Source of the DNA: Photobacterium arenosum
Lineage (GTDB): Bacteria; Pseudomonadota; Gammaproteobacteria; Enterobacterales; Vibrionaceae
Reading direction: 5' to 3'
Length of the DNA: 64,000 nucleotides
NCBI RefSeq assembly: GCF_014841115.1
Contig: NZ_JACYTP010000001.1
Coordinates: forward strand, 496,001-560,000
The translations under genes were made by a program, and so were the position numbers. The notes beneath the pieces were generated by a model. That model had not been told where the DNA came from, did no database searches, and saw only the letters and a program-made list of their open reading frames with translations. The first letter of the stretch is position 1. Each line of letters starts with the position of its first letter. Below, in pieces: positions 19,578-28,274 of the stretch.

Positions 19578-19717
19578 TACGCTTTAACCAAGTATGTTGT
19601 TCCTTTAAAACTCCTGCAGCTAAGATGCCCTGAACGGAAAAAGCCGCCAGGGTCTTTAACGCAGTTTGAGTTGATTTATTTCCCCCGCCTGTCATGCCTT
19701 TGACAGGCGTTTTTTTT
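19578..19717 (+). ncRNA. Candidate small RNA of about 140 nt
   Basis: The stretch lies between a good promoter and a strong Rho-independent terminator, with no open frame of useful length and no annotated gene on this strand. An inner hairpin with CCCTG/CAGGG arms (about 19629-19652) precedes the terminator hairpin. The sequence does not match any small RNA I can recall (not Spot 42, Qrr, GcvB or RyhB). The start position is inferred from the -10 box. Confidence 0.45.
19686..19717 (+). terminator. Strong Rho-independent terminator
   Basis: CGCCTGTCA (19686-19694) and TGACAGGCG (19701-19709) form a 9-bp perfect stem with a 6-nt loop followed by eight T. It works on the plus strand only, so it does not serve the adenine deaminase gene on the other strand. 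Confidence 0.9.
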
Positions 19718-19724
19718 ATCTGTT

Positions 19725-20744
19725 TTACAGTATCGGATGGAGCTGCACAGACAGGTAATGCTCCAGGCGCTCCTGCAACTGCGCTTTTTCTTCATCCGGC
19801 AAAAAGCTGGCCCGGATAGCGTTGGCGGTAAATAAAGCCATTTCTTCTTTTGTTACCTCAAACGCCTCGGCTACAGCCAGAAAATTGTCCGTCATGTAAC
19901 CTCCAAAATAAGCCGGATCATCGGAATTGATCGTCACGCACACGCCTTTGCGCAGCAGCTCTATGATGTTGTGATCCGCCATGTGATCAAACACCCTGAG
20001 TTTAACGTTCGATAAAGGACAAACAGTCAAAGGCATCTGATTGCGGATCAGTTCATCCACCAGCGCCGGATCCTGACTACACTGCACGCCATGATCGATT
20101 CGGGACACCCGAAGCAGCGATATCGCATCACGAATATGACTGGCCGGCCCTTCTTCGCCGGCGTGGGCGACAGTCAAAAACCCGGCATCGTGCGCTTTTT
20201 CAAACACACGGCGGAATTTTTCCGGCGGATGGCCATTCTCAGAAGAATCCAGCCCAACACCAATAATGTATTCCTGATACGACATCGCCTGAGCCAGAGT
20301 TTCAAACGCCGCATCCTCACTGAGATGGCGCAGAAAGCACATGATGAGCCGGCTTGAAATCGACAATTTTTGCTCCCCGTCGGCCAATGCCCGGGTAATG
20401 CCGGCCATCACTGTCTGAAATGTCACGCCGCGCTCAGTGTGGGTTTGCGGATCAAAAAAGAGTTCGGTATGCATGACATGATCCTGCTGACAATGCAGCA
20501 GATACGCCCAGGTGAGATCGTAAAAGTCCTGCTCGGTCTGCAGGACAGCCGCACCGAGATAATACATATCCAGAAAAGACTGAAGATCATCAAACTGATA
20601 GGCGGCCCGGGCTTCTTCAACACTGGCATAGGGCAAAGGGATCTGGTTGCGTTGCGCCAGTTCAAACATCAGTTCTGGCTCTAATGTCCCTTCAATATGG
20701 ACATGCAGTTCAACTTTCGGCAGGGTTCGGATGAAGCTTTCCAT
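19725..20744 (-). CDS. Adenine deaminase (adenosine-deaminase fold)
   Basis: The 339-residue metal-dependent deaminase has zinc ligands in VELHVHIEGTLEPE (His14, His16), TVAHAGEEG (His near 199 with the catalytic Glu) and TINSDDPAYFGGYM (Asp near 280). The TLEPELMFELAQRN start, the ELFFDPQTHTERGVTFQTV segment and the DDPAYFGGY ending are typical of the Aah1/PA0148-type enzymes, which deaminate adenine to hypoxanthine, rather than adenosine. It acts in purine salvage in the cytoplasm. The family call is confident; the base-versus-nucleoside assignment rests on these motifs. Confidence 0.88.
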   Translation of the reverse strand: MESFIRTLPKVELHVHIEGTLEPELMFELAQRNQIPLPYASVEEARAAYQFDDLQSFLDMYYLGAAVLQTEQDFYDLTWAYLLHCQQDHVMHTELFFDPQTHTERGVTFQTVMAGITRALADGEQKLSISSRLIMCFLRHLSEDAAFETLAQAMSYQEYIIGVGLDSSENGHPPEKFRRVFEKAHDAGFLTVAHAGEEGPASHIRDAISLLRVSRIDHGVQCSQDPALVDELIRNQMPLTVCPLSNVKLRVFDHMADHNIIELLRKGVCVTINSDDPAYFGGYMTDNFLAVAEAFEVTKEEMALFTANAIRASFLPDEEKAQLQERLEHYLSVQLHPIL

Positions 20745-20881
20745 TGCACTGACCTCTTAACTCTCTACACAGGTAATTTGGGGATAGTGTTTAAAGTGTA
20801 GATTGCAAAATCAGTAAGATGGAGAAGAAGGGAGATTTTCCCTGCCGGTGTGACGCAGTGACCAACAGGGAAAACAGCGGC

Positions 20882-21415
20882 TTATTTCTGTTTTGGACGG
20901 AACACCTTAATCACGCTTTCATCGCTTTCCAGATAAGGCCCTTCCATCAGATCAATACAATACGGGATGGCCGGGAATACCGCGTCCAGACATTCACGGA
21001 TAGACTTAGGTTTACCGGGAAGATTCACGATCAGCGTATCGTCGCGCAGTCCTGCCGTCTGGCGTGACAAAATAGCAGTTGGCACAAACTTCAGAGACTC
21101 GGCCCGCATCAGTTCACCAAAGCCAGGCATCATGCGATCGCACACAGCTTCTGTCGCTTCAGGGGTAACATCACGTTTTGCCGGGCCAGTTCCGCCGGTT
21201 GTGACTATCAGGCAGCACTCTTCTTCATCAGCCATGCGAATTAAGGTGGACTCAATGACATCACGCTCATCAGGAATCACTTCGTAGACAGGTTCCCACG
21301 GTGAAGTCAGATACGCTTTCAGCGTCTCAATAATCGCCTGCCCGGAAAGGTCTTCATAGACACCCGCACTCGCCCTGTCACTGACGGTGACAATCCCAAT
21401 TTTCGCTGTTGTCAT
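20882..21415 (-). CDS. mogA: Molybdopterin adenylyltransferase
   Basis: The 177-residue protein has the MogA signatures VSDRASAGVYEDLSG, LIVTTGGTGPAKRDVTPEAT (about 65-84) and VNLPGKPKSIRECLDAVFPAIPYCIDLMEGPY. It adenylylates molybdopterin before molybdenum insertion. The retained MPGFGELMRAESLKFVPTAILSRQ block distinguishes it from MoaB. GAGGAG precedes the ATG. Confidence 0.93.
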   Translation of the reverse strand: MTTAKIGIVTVSDRASAGVYEDLSGQAIIETLKAYLTSPWEPVYEVIPDERDVIESTLIRMADEEECCLIVTTGGTGPAKRDVTPEATEAVCDRMMPGFGELMRAESLKFVPTAILSRQTAGLRDDTLIVNLPGKPKSIRECLDAVFPAIPYCIDLMEGPYLESDESVIKVFRPKQK

Positions 21416-21519
21416 TTTTTCTCCTCAGGCCAAAGCCTTGTCATTGCGAACTGGCCACATCACGAACAGATAAGCGGCCCCTGCGCTAGTGTAAGCAATC
21501 TTTACCGTTCCGAAAACCT

Positions 21520-22215
21520 TTAGGGTAAGTCAAACACCAGAGCTGTGACCGAAACATCGCCCTGATTGGATACAATCAGCTCAGGCTGATGATCCACCTT
21601 CAGTCCGTCCCCTGGTGATAAGATCTCACCTTCTACCGTCAGCTGGCCTTTGATCTGATGCAGATAAAACCGGCGGCCGGCCTGCTGTGTCAGGATCAGA
21701 GATTCACCTGCCGCTAAAATCAGCTGGCTGAGCCGGGCATCCTGCTTAATGGACAACGTGCCGTTCTCACCGTCCGGCGTGATCACTGGGGTCAAGCCTT
21801 CACGCTGACCAAAGTCTTTCTGCTGGTAGCCCGGCTCGCCACCAAGCTGATCCGGCTGAATCCAGATTTGCAGAAATTTCAGTGTGTCTTGCTGCGACGC
21901 ATTGAACTCGCTGTGGTATATCCCTTTACCGGCCGACATCAGCTGAAATTCACCCGCCGGTAAACGCTTGATGTTACCTGCGCTGTCTTTATGGGCAATT
22001 TCGCCTTCCAGCACATAGCTGATAATTTCCATGTCTTTATGACCATGGGTATCAAACCCGGCACCGGCGCGGACGGTATCATCATTTATCACCCGCAGCG
22101 CCGAATAGCCCATATGCTCAGGATCGTAATAATGACCGAACGAGAAGGTATGACGACTATCAAGCCATCCGAACGAGGCTCTGCCACGCTCTGCAGCACG
22201 TCTGATTTTCAGCAT
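21520..22215 (-). CDS. Pirin-family protein (YhhW-like)
   Basis: The 231-residue bicupin begins MLKIRRAAERGRASFGWLDSRHTFSFGHYYDP and keeps the metal ligands in DTHGHKDMEIISYVLEGEIAHKDS (His, His, Glu near 56-101 with His near 100). E. coli YhhW has quercetinase activity in vitro; the physiological substrate is unknown. It is 53 bp downstream of the DoxX gene and probably co-transcribed with it; this pairing is common in proteobacteria. Confidence 0.9.
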   Translation of the reverse strand: MLKIRRAAERGRASFGWLDSRHTFSFGHYYDPEHMGYSALRVINDDTVRAGAGFDTHGHKDMEIISYVLEGEIAHKDSAGNIKRLPAGEFQLMSAGKGIYHSEFNASQQDTLKFLQIWIQPDQLGGEPGYQQKDFGQREGLTPVITPDGENGTLSIKQDARLSQLILAAGESLILTQQAGRRFYLHQIKGQLTVEGEILSPGDGLKVDHQPELIVSNQGDVSVTALVFDLP

Positions 22216-22268
22216 AATGTCACCTCTTAAATGATGTCGATAAAGGAATAGTCAGGCTGAGCGCGCCC

Positions 22269-22715
22269 TTAGCGGACGCGTTTTGCCAGCAGTGAGTCAG
22301 CCGACAATTTGCCTGCTCCAGAGAAAACCAGTGATACCGCGATTGCCAGCAGAGACAGACCAAACTCGTAGCCGCCGTTAGACATAAACAGGCCATTCGG
22401 TAAGTGAACGCTCACAATAGCCACCACCATAGTGATTGCCAGCACCAAAGCTGCCGGACGTGTCAGTAAACCGATCAGGATAAACAGACCGCCGAAGAAC
22501 TCACCGCTACCGGCCAGAAACGCCATCAGCATGCCAGGCTCCAGACCTATAGAAGCCATCCACTGGCCCGTGCCTTCCAGACCATAGCCACCGAAAGCAC
22601 CAAACAGTTTTTGTGCGCCATGGGCCATGAAAATGATACCGGCAGGCACACGCAGCGCCAGAGGGGCAACACTGTCTGAAGACGTTAACAGGCGTTTAAT
22701 AAAAGAAGTATTCAT
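22269..22715 (-). CDS. DoxX-family membrane protein
   Basis: The 148-residue protein has four hydrophobic segments, with GIIFMAHGAQKLFGAFGGYGLEGTGQWMASIGL (about residues 23-55) and FFGGLFILIGLLTRPAAL, typical of DoxX/YphA proteins. Its biochemical role is not established. The start at 22715 has a GAGGAAAC site upstream; the longer open frame does not look like a DoxX start. It is first in a likely operon with the pirin gene. Confidence 0.88.
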   Translation of the reverse strand: MNTSFIKRLLTSSDSVAPLALRVPAGIIFMAHGAQKLFGAFGGYGLEGTGQWMASIGLEPGMLMAFLAGSGEFFGGLFILIGLLTRPAALVLAITMVVAIVSVHLPNGLFMSNGGYEFGLSLLAIAVSLVFSGAGKLSADSLLAKRVR

Positions 22716-22965
22716 AAGGGTTTCCTCAAAAAAGTTGAACAATAATAGATATTCAAAGCTGTCATCGTTAAAAGTGACAGAAGCTGTGCTGATTGCTCAT
22801 GCACTGGCCTTAGCCCTGTCTTCCTCGATTGAAAGCAAGTGTAGTGGCAGTCAAAGCCAAACAACACCGGTTGAAATTGAGTAACTAATTCGAATAAATC
22901 GAACAATAGAATAATTTGCTGCCTGAATAGAAAAATTACAGACAAAAATCAGGGGCTATGACACT

Positions 22966-24225
22966 ATGAACGGCTTGATAGTTCAAAGGAAAATCAACGA
23001 CATGGAGTTGTCTCACGTACGCCGTTTTTCGGCACCTATCTGGGCCGTATTGATCGGCACTCTGCTGACCCGCGCCTCCTTTTTTATGGTCTGGCCCTAT
23101 ATGGCCGTGATGCTGCACCGGAAATTTGGCCTGTCTGAAATTGAAATTGGCACCATAATGAGTCTGGCGGCACTCGGCGGCGCCGTTGTCGCCCTGTATG
23201 TGGGCTATCTGTCTGATAAGCTTGGCAGGAAAAATTTACTGATCATCAGCTGCCTGGCCCATGTCGCGACATTTATTATTCTGGCCGAGGCAGATCAAAG
23301 CTGGCTGTATGCCGCCGGGGCGCTGATGGCAGGCATCAGCCGGGCTATGCTGGAACCGCCGGCACGGGCGATGATTTCGGACTTACTGCCTGAAATTCCC
23401 GTCAGAGAAATGGCGCACCAGGTCCGCTATTACTGCATCAATCTGGGTGCGGCTTTTGGGCCGCTAGTGGGCTTACAGCTTGGCTTTACCGGCGAACAGT
23501 CCTCTTTTTATCTGGTCGCGCTGGCTTACTTGATCTACAGCGTGTGTTTTATTCTGGCTTTCTGGCAGATCCGCAACACCCCGCAACCGCCCAAAAACGA
23601 GCAGAACTTCAGCCAGACACTGAAAGTATTAGCGCGAGACAAGGCATTCATGGTGCTGATTCTGGCCAACACCCTGGTGATGTACGCTTATCTGCATCAG
23701 GAAACTTCGCTGGTGCAGTATCTGAATGGTTTGGGCGATAAAGTCATAGCACTTTACACCAGCATGATTTTTGTCAATGCCAGTGTGATCGTGTTACTGC
23801 AATTTCCACTACTGAAACTGCTCAGTAGCTGGTCGCTGTATCGCCGTGTATACCTGGGCGTTGCCCTGTTTGCCAGCGCCTTTGTGCTGTACGCCAGTTT
23901 CCCGCTTGATGCCCCTGAGTGGTACTGGCTGCTGGCCACCTTTGTACTGAGTCTGGGCGAAGTGATTCTGTTCCCGACCTTCAATCTGCTGATTGACAGA
24001 GCGGCACCAGATCATCTGCGAGGGGCATACTTCGGGGCGGGAAATCTGACGTCTATCGGCGTGAGTTTATCGCCATTGGCTGGCGGTATTATCTTGTCGT
24101 TATACGGTGGCCCGGCGTTGTTCCTTTCCACCGCCTGTGTGCTGGTTCTGGCAGGCTATTTATACCGCTGCTCTGCCCGCTTACAACAGCAAAACAGCGA
24201 TCCGGTACAAGCGACTCAGTCATAG
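22966..24225 (+). CDS. MFS drug/metabolite transporter (DHA1-like)
   Basis: The 419-residue protein has about twelve hydrophobic segments and the MFS motif A variant GYLSDKLGRKNLLI after segment 2 (about 85-98), with RAMLEPPARAMISDLLPE in segment 4 (motif C region). It is proton-driven and probably an efflux pump; the substrate is unknown. The start could be the ATG at 22966 (AGGGG 10 bp upstream) or the ATG at 23002 (AAGGA upstream); the first segment begins only after the second. Confidence 0.85.
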   Translation: MNGLIVQRKINDMELSHVRRFSAPIWAVLIGTLLTRASFFMVWPYMAVMLHRKFGLSEIEIGTIMSLAALGGAVVALYVGYLSDKLGRKNLLIISCLAHVATFIILAEADQSWLYAAGALMAGISRAMLEPPARAMISDLLPEIPVREMAHQVRYYCINLGAAFGPLVGLQLGFTGEQSSFYLVALAYLIYSVCFILAFWQIRNTPQPPKNEQNFSQTLKVLARDKAFMVLILANTLVMYAYLHQETSLVQYLNGLGDKVIALYTSMIFVNASVIVLLQFPLLKLLSSWSLYRRVYLGVALFASAFVLYASFPLDAPEWYWLLATFVLSLGEVILFPTFNLLIDRAAPDHLRGAYFGAGNLTSIGVSLSPLAGGIILSLYGGPALFLSTACVLVLAGYLYRCSARLQQQNSDPVQATQS

Positions 24226-24258
24226 CAGCTTGTACCGGCAGTACGCTTTCAATACCCG

Positions 24259-25623
24259 TTATTTCACCCAAACCTGCTTGGCATTCACAAACTCGTGAAT
24301 GCCTTGCGGCCCCAGTTCCCGCCCGTAACCCGAGCGTTTAATGCCGCCACTCGGCAGGCGGGGATCTGTTTTCACAATACCGTTCACGGCAATCTGACCC
24401 GCCTGCAATTCGCGAATAAAACGCTGAGCCTGTGCCGGGTTAGCCGTCCAGACCCCGGCCCCCAGTCCGTACGCGGTATCGTTAGCCAGCCGCAGAGCAT
24501 GTTCCGCATCATCCGCTTTTACCAGCACCATCACTGGGCCAAAGGTTTCTTCCCGAAACGCGCACATCTCAGGTGTCACGTCTGCCAACAAGGTCACCGG
24601 ATAGAAATAACCCATCCCCGGTTCTGGCTGGCCGCCCATCAGGCACCGTGCACCTGCGTCTATTGTTGCCTGCACCTGACGATGCAGGTTCTGGCGCAGA
24701 TCATCACGGGCAAGCGGCCCGATATCCGTGTCTGGCGAAGAGGGATCGCCGACTCTCAGCAGCGTCAGCCGTCTTTCCACCAGCTGGGTGAAAATGTCAT
24801 ACACAGGCGCTTCAACAATAATCCGTTTGGCCGCAATACAAGACTGACCGGCGTTGATAATGCGTGACAGTGTCGCGACATCAGCGGCCGTTTCCAGATC
24901 AGCATCAGCCAGTACCACCAGAGGATCGGAGCCGCCCAGCTCCAGCACTGCCGGTTTGATCTCACTGGCTGCAGTCGCGGCAACGTTCGCACCTGCGCGG
25001 TCTGAACCGGTAAACGAAACCGCCGCAATGTCGGGATGGCGGATCGCCTGCTCGGCAAGTTCATTGCCAACCGGCAGGTTGACCATGATATTGGCGGGCG
25101 CACCCGCCAGTGCAAACATTTCTGCGATCGCGCGGGCACAACCTGGTACATGCGGATCGTGCTTCATTACGCAGGTGTTTCCGGCCATCAGCGCCGGTGC
25201 CAGAAACCGGAAGGCCAGCCACAGCGGTGCATTCCAGGGCAAAATTCCTAACACAGTACCTAAAGGCTGATAGCAGACATAACTGTGGCTGGCATCAGAC
25301 GGCAGGCTTTGATCTGCCAGATAGGATTCAGCATGCTCGGCATAATGCTCCGCACACCAGGCCGCTTTTTCCACCTCAGGACCGGCTTCCTTCACCGGCT
25401 TACCCATTTCCAGTGTCATCAGTTCGCCCAAGCGGGTTTTATGTTCCCTCAACTGTTCTGCAACGCGGCGCAATACTTCGCCGCGCGCGGCAAAGGTTAA
25501 GCGCTGCCAGTCAGGCTGCGCTGCTCTCGCCGCTTTAATCTGGCTGGCCAGCGCATCGGCATTCAGCGTCGGGAATTGCTCAATCAGTGTGCCATTGGCC
25601 GGATTGATCGCTTTTAAAGACAT
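24259..25623 (-). CDS. NAD(P)-dependent aldehyde dehydrogenase, candidate aspartate-semialdehyde step (DoeC-like)
   Basis: The 454-residue enzyme has the ALDH catalytic Glu (VLELGGSDPLVVL, about 225-237), Cys (NAGQSCIAAKRIIVE, near 263) and EETFGPVMVLV. It belongs to the succinate-semialdehyde dehydrogenase group. It is the last gene of a minus-strand operon behind an M20 amidohydrolase, an EctB-like transaminase and an M24 hydrolase. In ectoine degradation the corresponding step oxidises aspartate semialdehyde to aspartate; that assignment is inference from context. Confidence 0.85.
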   Translation of the reverse strand: MSLKAINPANGTLIEQFPTLNADALASQIKAARAAQPDWQRLTFAARGEVLRRVAEQLREHKTRLGELMTLEMGKPVKEAGPEVEKAAWCAEHYAEHAESYLADQSLPSDASHSYVCYQPLGTVLGILPWNAPLWLAFRFLAPALMAGNTCVMKHDPHVPGCARAIAEMFALAGAPANIMVNLPVGNELAEQAIRHPDIAAVSFTGSDRAGANVAATAASEIKPAVLELGGSDPLVVLADADLETAADVATLSRIINAGQSCIAAKRIIVEAPVYDIFTQLVERRLTLLRVGDPSSPDTDIGPLARDDLRQNLHRQVQATIDAGARCLMGGQPEPGMGYFYPVTLLADVTPEMCAFREETFGPVMVLVKADDAEHALRLANDTAYGLGAGVWTANPAQAQRFIRELQAGQIAVNGIVKTDPRLPSGGIKRSGYGRELGPQGIHEFVNAKQVWVK

Positions 25624-25641
25624 ATCTCCCCCCTTAAACGG

Positions 25642-26913
25642 CTATCCGTTAGCCTGTTGCTGTTTGCCTTTACGGGCTTTATCTATGGATGTCGCTTTGT
25701 CAGACGACACGCTGGAAGTGGCGGTTTCAGGCTTGGCCGGTTTGCCCTGATCGGGCAACACAGTGAAGTCTTTCGGCAGAGTGAAAAAAGATTCACAGCC
25801 ATCTGCGGTGATAACTATGGTATCGGAAATACCACAGGTCTTATCGCCATCCACTCCCCACATCCAGGGAATGATGTGGAACGTCATACCTTCTTGCAGC
25901 ACAGTCGACTCCCCCTGTTTCAGGCTGACAATATAACCCTCGTCCCAGCTGGGCGGAAAAGCGATACCGATAGAATAGCCGGAGCGGGTGATCAATCTGG
26001 CCCCCACATCATTGTGTGAAATGATATTGCGGATCAGGTTATCCGCATCCGACACCGTCATACCGGGCTGGATATACGAATGCAGCGATTGCAGCGCCAG
26101 CTTCATGGTTTCCTGCGCTTTGTACATGGAATCGGTCAGTTCACCTAAAATCACAGTGCGCATCATAGCGGTGTGATAGCGACGATAGCAGCCTGCCACT
26201 TCAAGAAACACGTGCTCGCCCGGTTGCACTACCCGTCCTTCCCAGGTTGCATGACCTATCATGGTTCTGGGCCCGGATGTCACATACGGCATCACAGCAG
26301 GGGGCTCCCCGCCTGCTTTAAACATCGCCGAGCTGATGGCCGCTCCGATTTCGTTTTCTGTTACTCCAGCCTGACAGGCCGCAATGCCGGCTTTCATACC
26401 GGCTTCGGTGGCAATCGCCGCTCTGCGCATCAACTCGATTTCAACCGGCGATTTGCAGATACGCCCCTGCTCGACGATGCCGAAGCAGTCCAGCAGTTTT
26501 GCTTCCGTCAGTGTGGTGTGAATAGTGTCCTGCTGATAGGCCGGAAAGAAGTAGCTGTTTCTTTCGTAGCCGATACGTTTTCGCGACAGTCCGAATTCCC
26601 GCAACGCATCCACCAGCATCTGAATCGCATCTCCGGTATCGGGATAGGGCCGGGTCCGTTCAATCCAGGTCCGGGCAAAAATGTTCGACTCTTCCATCGC
26701 CCGGGTAATCATGAAGGGCTCATCTTCCAGCGGCACAACCAGCGCCTGAAAAAAGGAATAGCCGGTTGTCTGGTAATCGGTCAGGTACATGATGTTTTCC
26801 GGATCGGTGATCACCACCGCATCCAGGCGGCGCTGAGCAATACGTTGCCGCAACTCGCCCAGACGTCGCTCATATTCCTCAAAAGGAAACGTCATATCGT
26901 CGCGTCTTTTCAT
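25642..26913 (-). CDS. M24 creatinase-fold hydrolase, candidate ectoine hydrolase (DoeA/EutD-like)
   Basis: The 423-residue protein has the pita-bread fold: an N-terminal creatinase domain (about 10-150) and the M24 catalytic domain (about 155-390). The metal-binding Asp residues of true aminopeptidases are not present: the segment HVFLEVAGCYRRYHTAMMRT has Glu238 and His247 at those places. Creatinase and ectoine hydrolase (EutD/DoeA) are members of this fold that work without metal, so a peptidase call would be wrong. The ATG at 26913 overlaps the transaminase stop (ATGA) after GGGAGG. The C terminus (about 395-423) is polar and low in complexity. Confidence 0.75.
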   Translation of the reverse strand: MKRRDDMTFPFEEYERRLGELRQRIAQRRLDAVVITDPENIMYLTDYQTTGYSFFQALVVPLEDEPFMITRAMEESNIFARTWIERTRPYPDTGDAIQMLVDALREFGLSRKRIGYERNSYFFPAYQQDTIHTTLTEAKLLDCFGIVEQGRICKSPVEIELMRRAAIATEAGMKAGIAACQAGVTENEIGAAISSAMFKAGGEPPAVMPYVTSGPRTMIGHATWEGRVVQPGEHVFLEVAGCYRRYHTAMMRTVILGELTDSMYKAQETMKLALQSLHSYIQPGMTVSDADNLIRNIISHNDVGARLITRSGYSIGIAFPPSWDEGYIVSLKQGESTVLQEGMTFHIIPWMWGVDGDKTCGISDTIVITADGCESFFTLPKDFTVLPDQGKPAKPETATSSVSSDKATSIDKARKGKQQQANG

Positions 26914-28169
26914 ACCGCCTCCCGGAGCACGTTCTGCGTCACTTCCACCAGAATGGCCAGCCCTGACTGCAAGTCGGCTTCCGGCGTTGTCAGTGGCGGG
27001 ATCAGCTTAATCACCCGGCCGCCGCTGCCGCAGGCTGAGACCAGCAGCCCTGCTTCGAAACAGCGCCCGACAATGGTTTTCGCCAGCTCGCCAAGACCCA
27101 CATCCACGCCATACAACATGCCTTTGCCGCGCACTTCCACCCCAGCCAGATCCGCCAGCGGCGCCAGTGCCGCGTGCATCATCTCGCCTTTTTGCTGCAC
27201 CTCTTCCATCAGGTGACTGTCTTCGAAATAACTCAGCGCTTCGCAGCCCGCCACAAAAGACAAACACTGCCCGCGGAAGGTGCCTGTGTGTTCACCCGGC
27301 GACCAGTGTTTATCCAGCTCGGGTTTCACCAGATTCATCGCAATCGGGGTGCCCATACCGCCCAACCCTTTTGCCAGACAAACGATATCAGGGTCGATGC
27401 CGTAATCATCGAAACTGAAAAACGAGCCGGTTCGCCCCATTCCGGCCTGAATATCGTCCACAATCAGCAATGCACCGACCGATTTCGCCAGCGATGCCAG
27501 CCGCTGCAGCCAGGCTTTATCGGCAATGTTCACGCCCCCTTCGGCCTGCACCACTTCGACCATAAACGCCGCCGGTGGCGTGACGCCGCTTGAACCGTCC
27601 TGATAGCTGTCTTCCAGCAATTCCAGCGCCTGCAGGGCTTGCTCTGCCGCTTTGCCTTGCGCGCCGAAAGCGGTATGTGACACATGAGTCAGCGGCACAC
27701 CTGCCGCGCCCCGGAAGTACTGATTCGCCGTACAGGCCAGTGCACCTAAGGTCATGCCATGAAAACCACGATGAAAAGCGACGATCTCATGACGTCCTGT
27801 GACCCGTCGCGCCAGTTTCAGCGCCGCCTCGACGGCATTGGTGCCGGTTGGCCCCATAAACTGCATTTTGTGGGGCATGTTGCGCGGCTCAAGAATGACG
27901 TGATGGAACCGTTCCATGAACCGGCGTTTCGCGCTGGTATGCATATCCAGACTGTGTGTCACGCCATTACGCTGGAGATATTCGATCACCGCCTGTTTCA
28001 TACGTTCGTTGTTATGTCCAAAGTTCAACACCCCTGCACCGGCAAAAAAGTCGATGTACTCTTTACCCTGCTCATCTGTCTGCCTGGCATTGAAAGCCGT
28101 ATCAAACACAACTGGGTAGACCCGGCAGTAAGCCCGGATTTCGGATTCGCGCTGTTCAAAAATGCTCAT
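26910..28169 (-). CDS. Class III aminotransferase, EctB/DoeD-like diaminobutyrate transaminase
   Basis: The 419-residue PLP enzyme matches EctB-type proteins through its whole length: ESEIRAYCRVYPVVFDTAFNARQTDEQGKEYIDF, GPTGTNAVEAALKLAR, LLIVDDIQAGMGRTGSFFSF and the PLP lysine in VCLAKGLGGMGTP (near 262). EctB makes diaminobutyrate from aspartate semialdehyde in ectoine synthesis; DoeD runs the reverse in degradation. No ectA or ectC is present and the neighbours are hydrolases and a dehydrogenase, so the catabolic direction is inferred. Confidence 0.82.
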   Translation of the reverse strand: MSIFEQRESEIRAYCRVYPVVFDTAFNARQTDEQGKEYIDFFAGAGVLNFGHNNERMKQAVIEYLQRNGVTHSLDMHTSAKRRFMERFHHVILEPRNMPHKMQFMGPTGTNAVEAALKLARRVTGRHEIVAFHRGFHGMTLGALACTANQYFRGAAGVPLTHVSHTAFGAQGKAAEQALQALELLEDSYQDGSSGVTPPAAFMVEVVQAEGGVNIADKAWLQRLASLAKSVGALLIVDDIQAGMGRTGSFFSFDDYGIDPDIVCLAKGLGGMGTPIAMNLVKPELDKHWSPGEHTGTFRGQCLSFVAGCEALSYFEDSHLMEEVQQKGEMMHAALAPLADLAGVEVRGKGMLYGVDVGLGELAKTIVGRCFEAGLLVSACGSGGRVIKLIPPLTTPEADLQSGLAILVEVTQNVLREAV

Positions 28170-28274
28170 CGTACATCTCCTTGTGCTTTAAAATCTCTGG
28201 TGTGAACAGGGCTGTTGCGCTGTGCTGATTCGCTCAGCCAGCCTTCAACAGCCCTTTGATTTTTTTTACCCTCT

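Noticed and set aside
25642..26913. Xaa-Pro aminopeptidase
   Set aside because: The metal-ligand aspartates of M24 peptidases are replaced by Glu and His, and the operon context is amino-acid catabolism.
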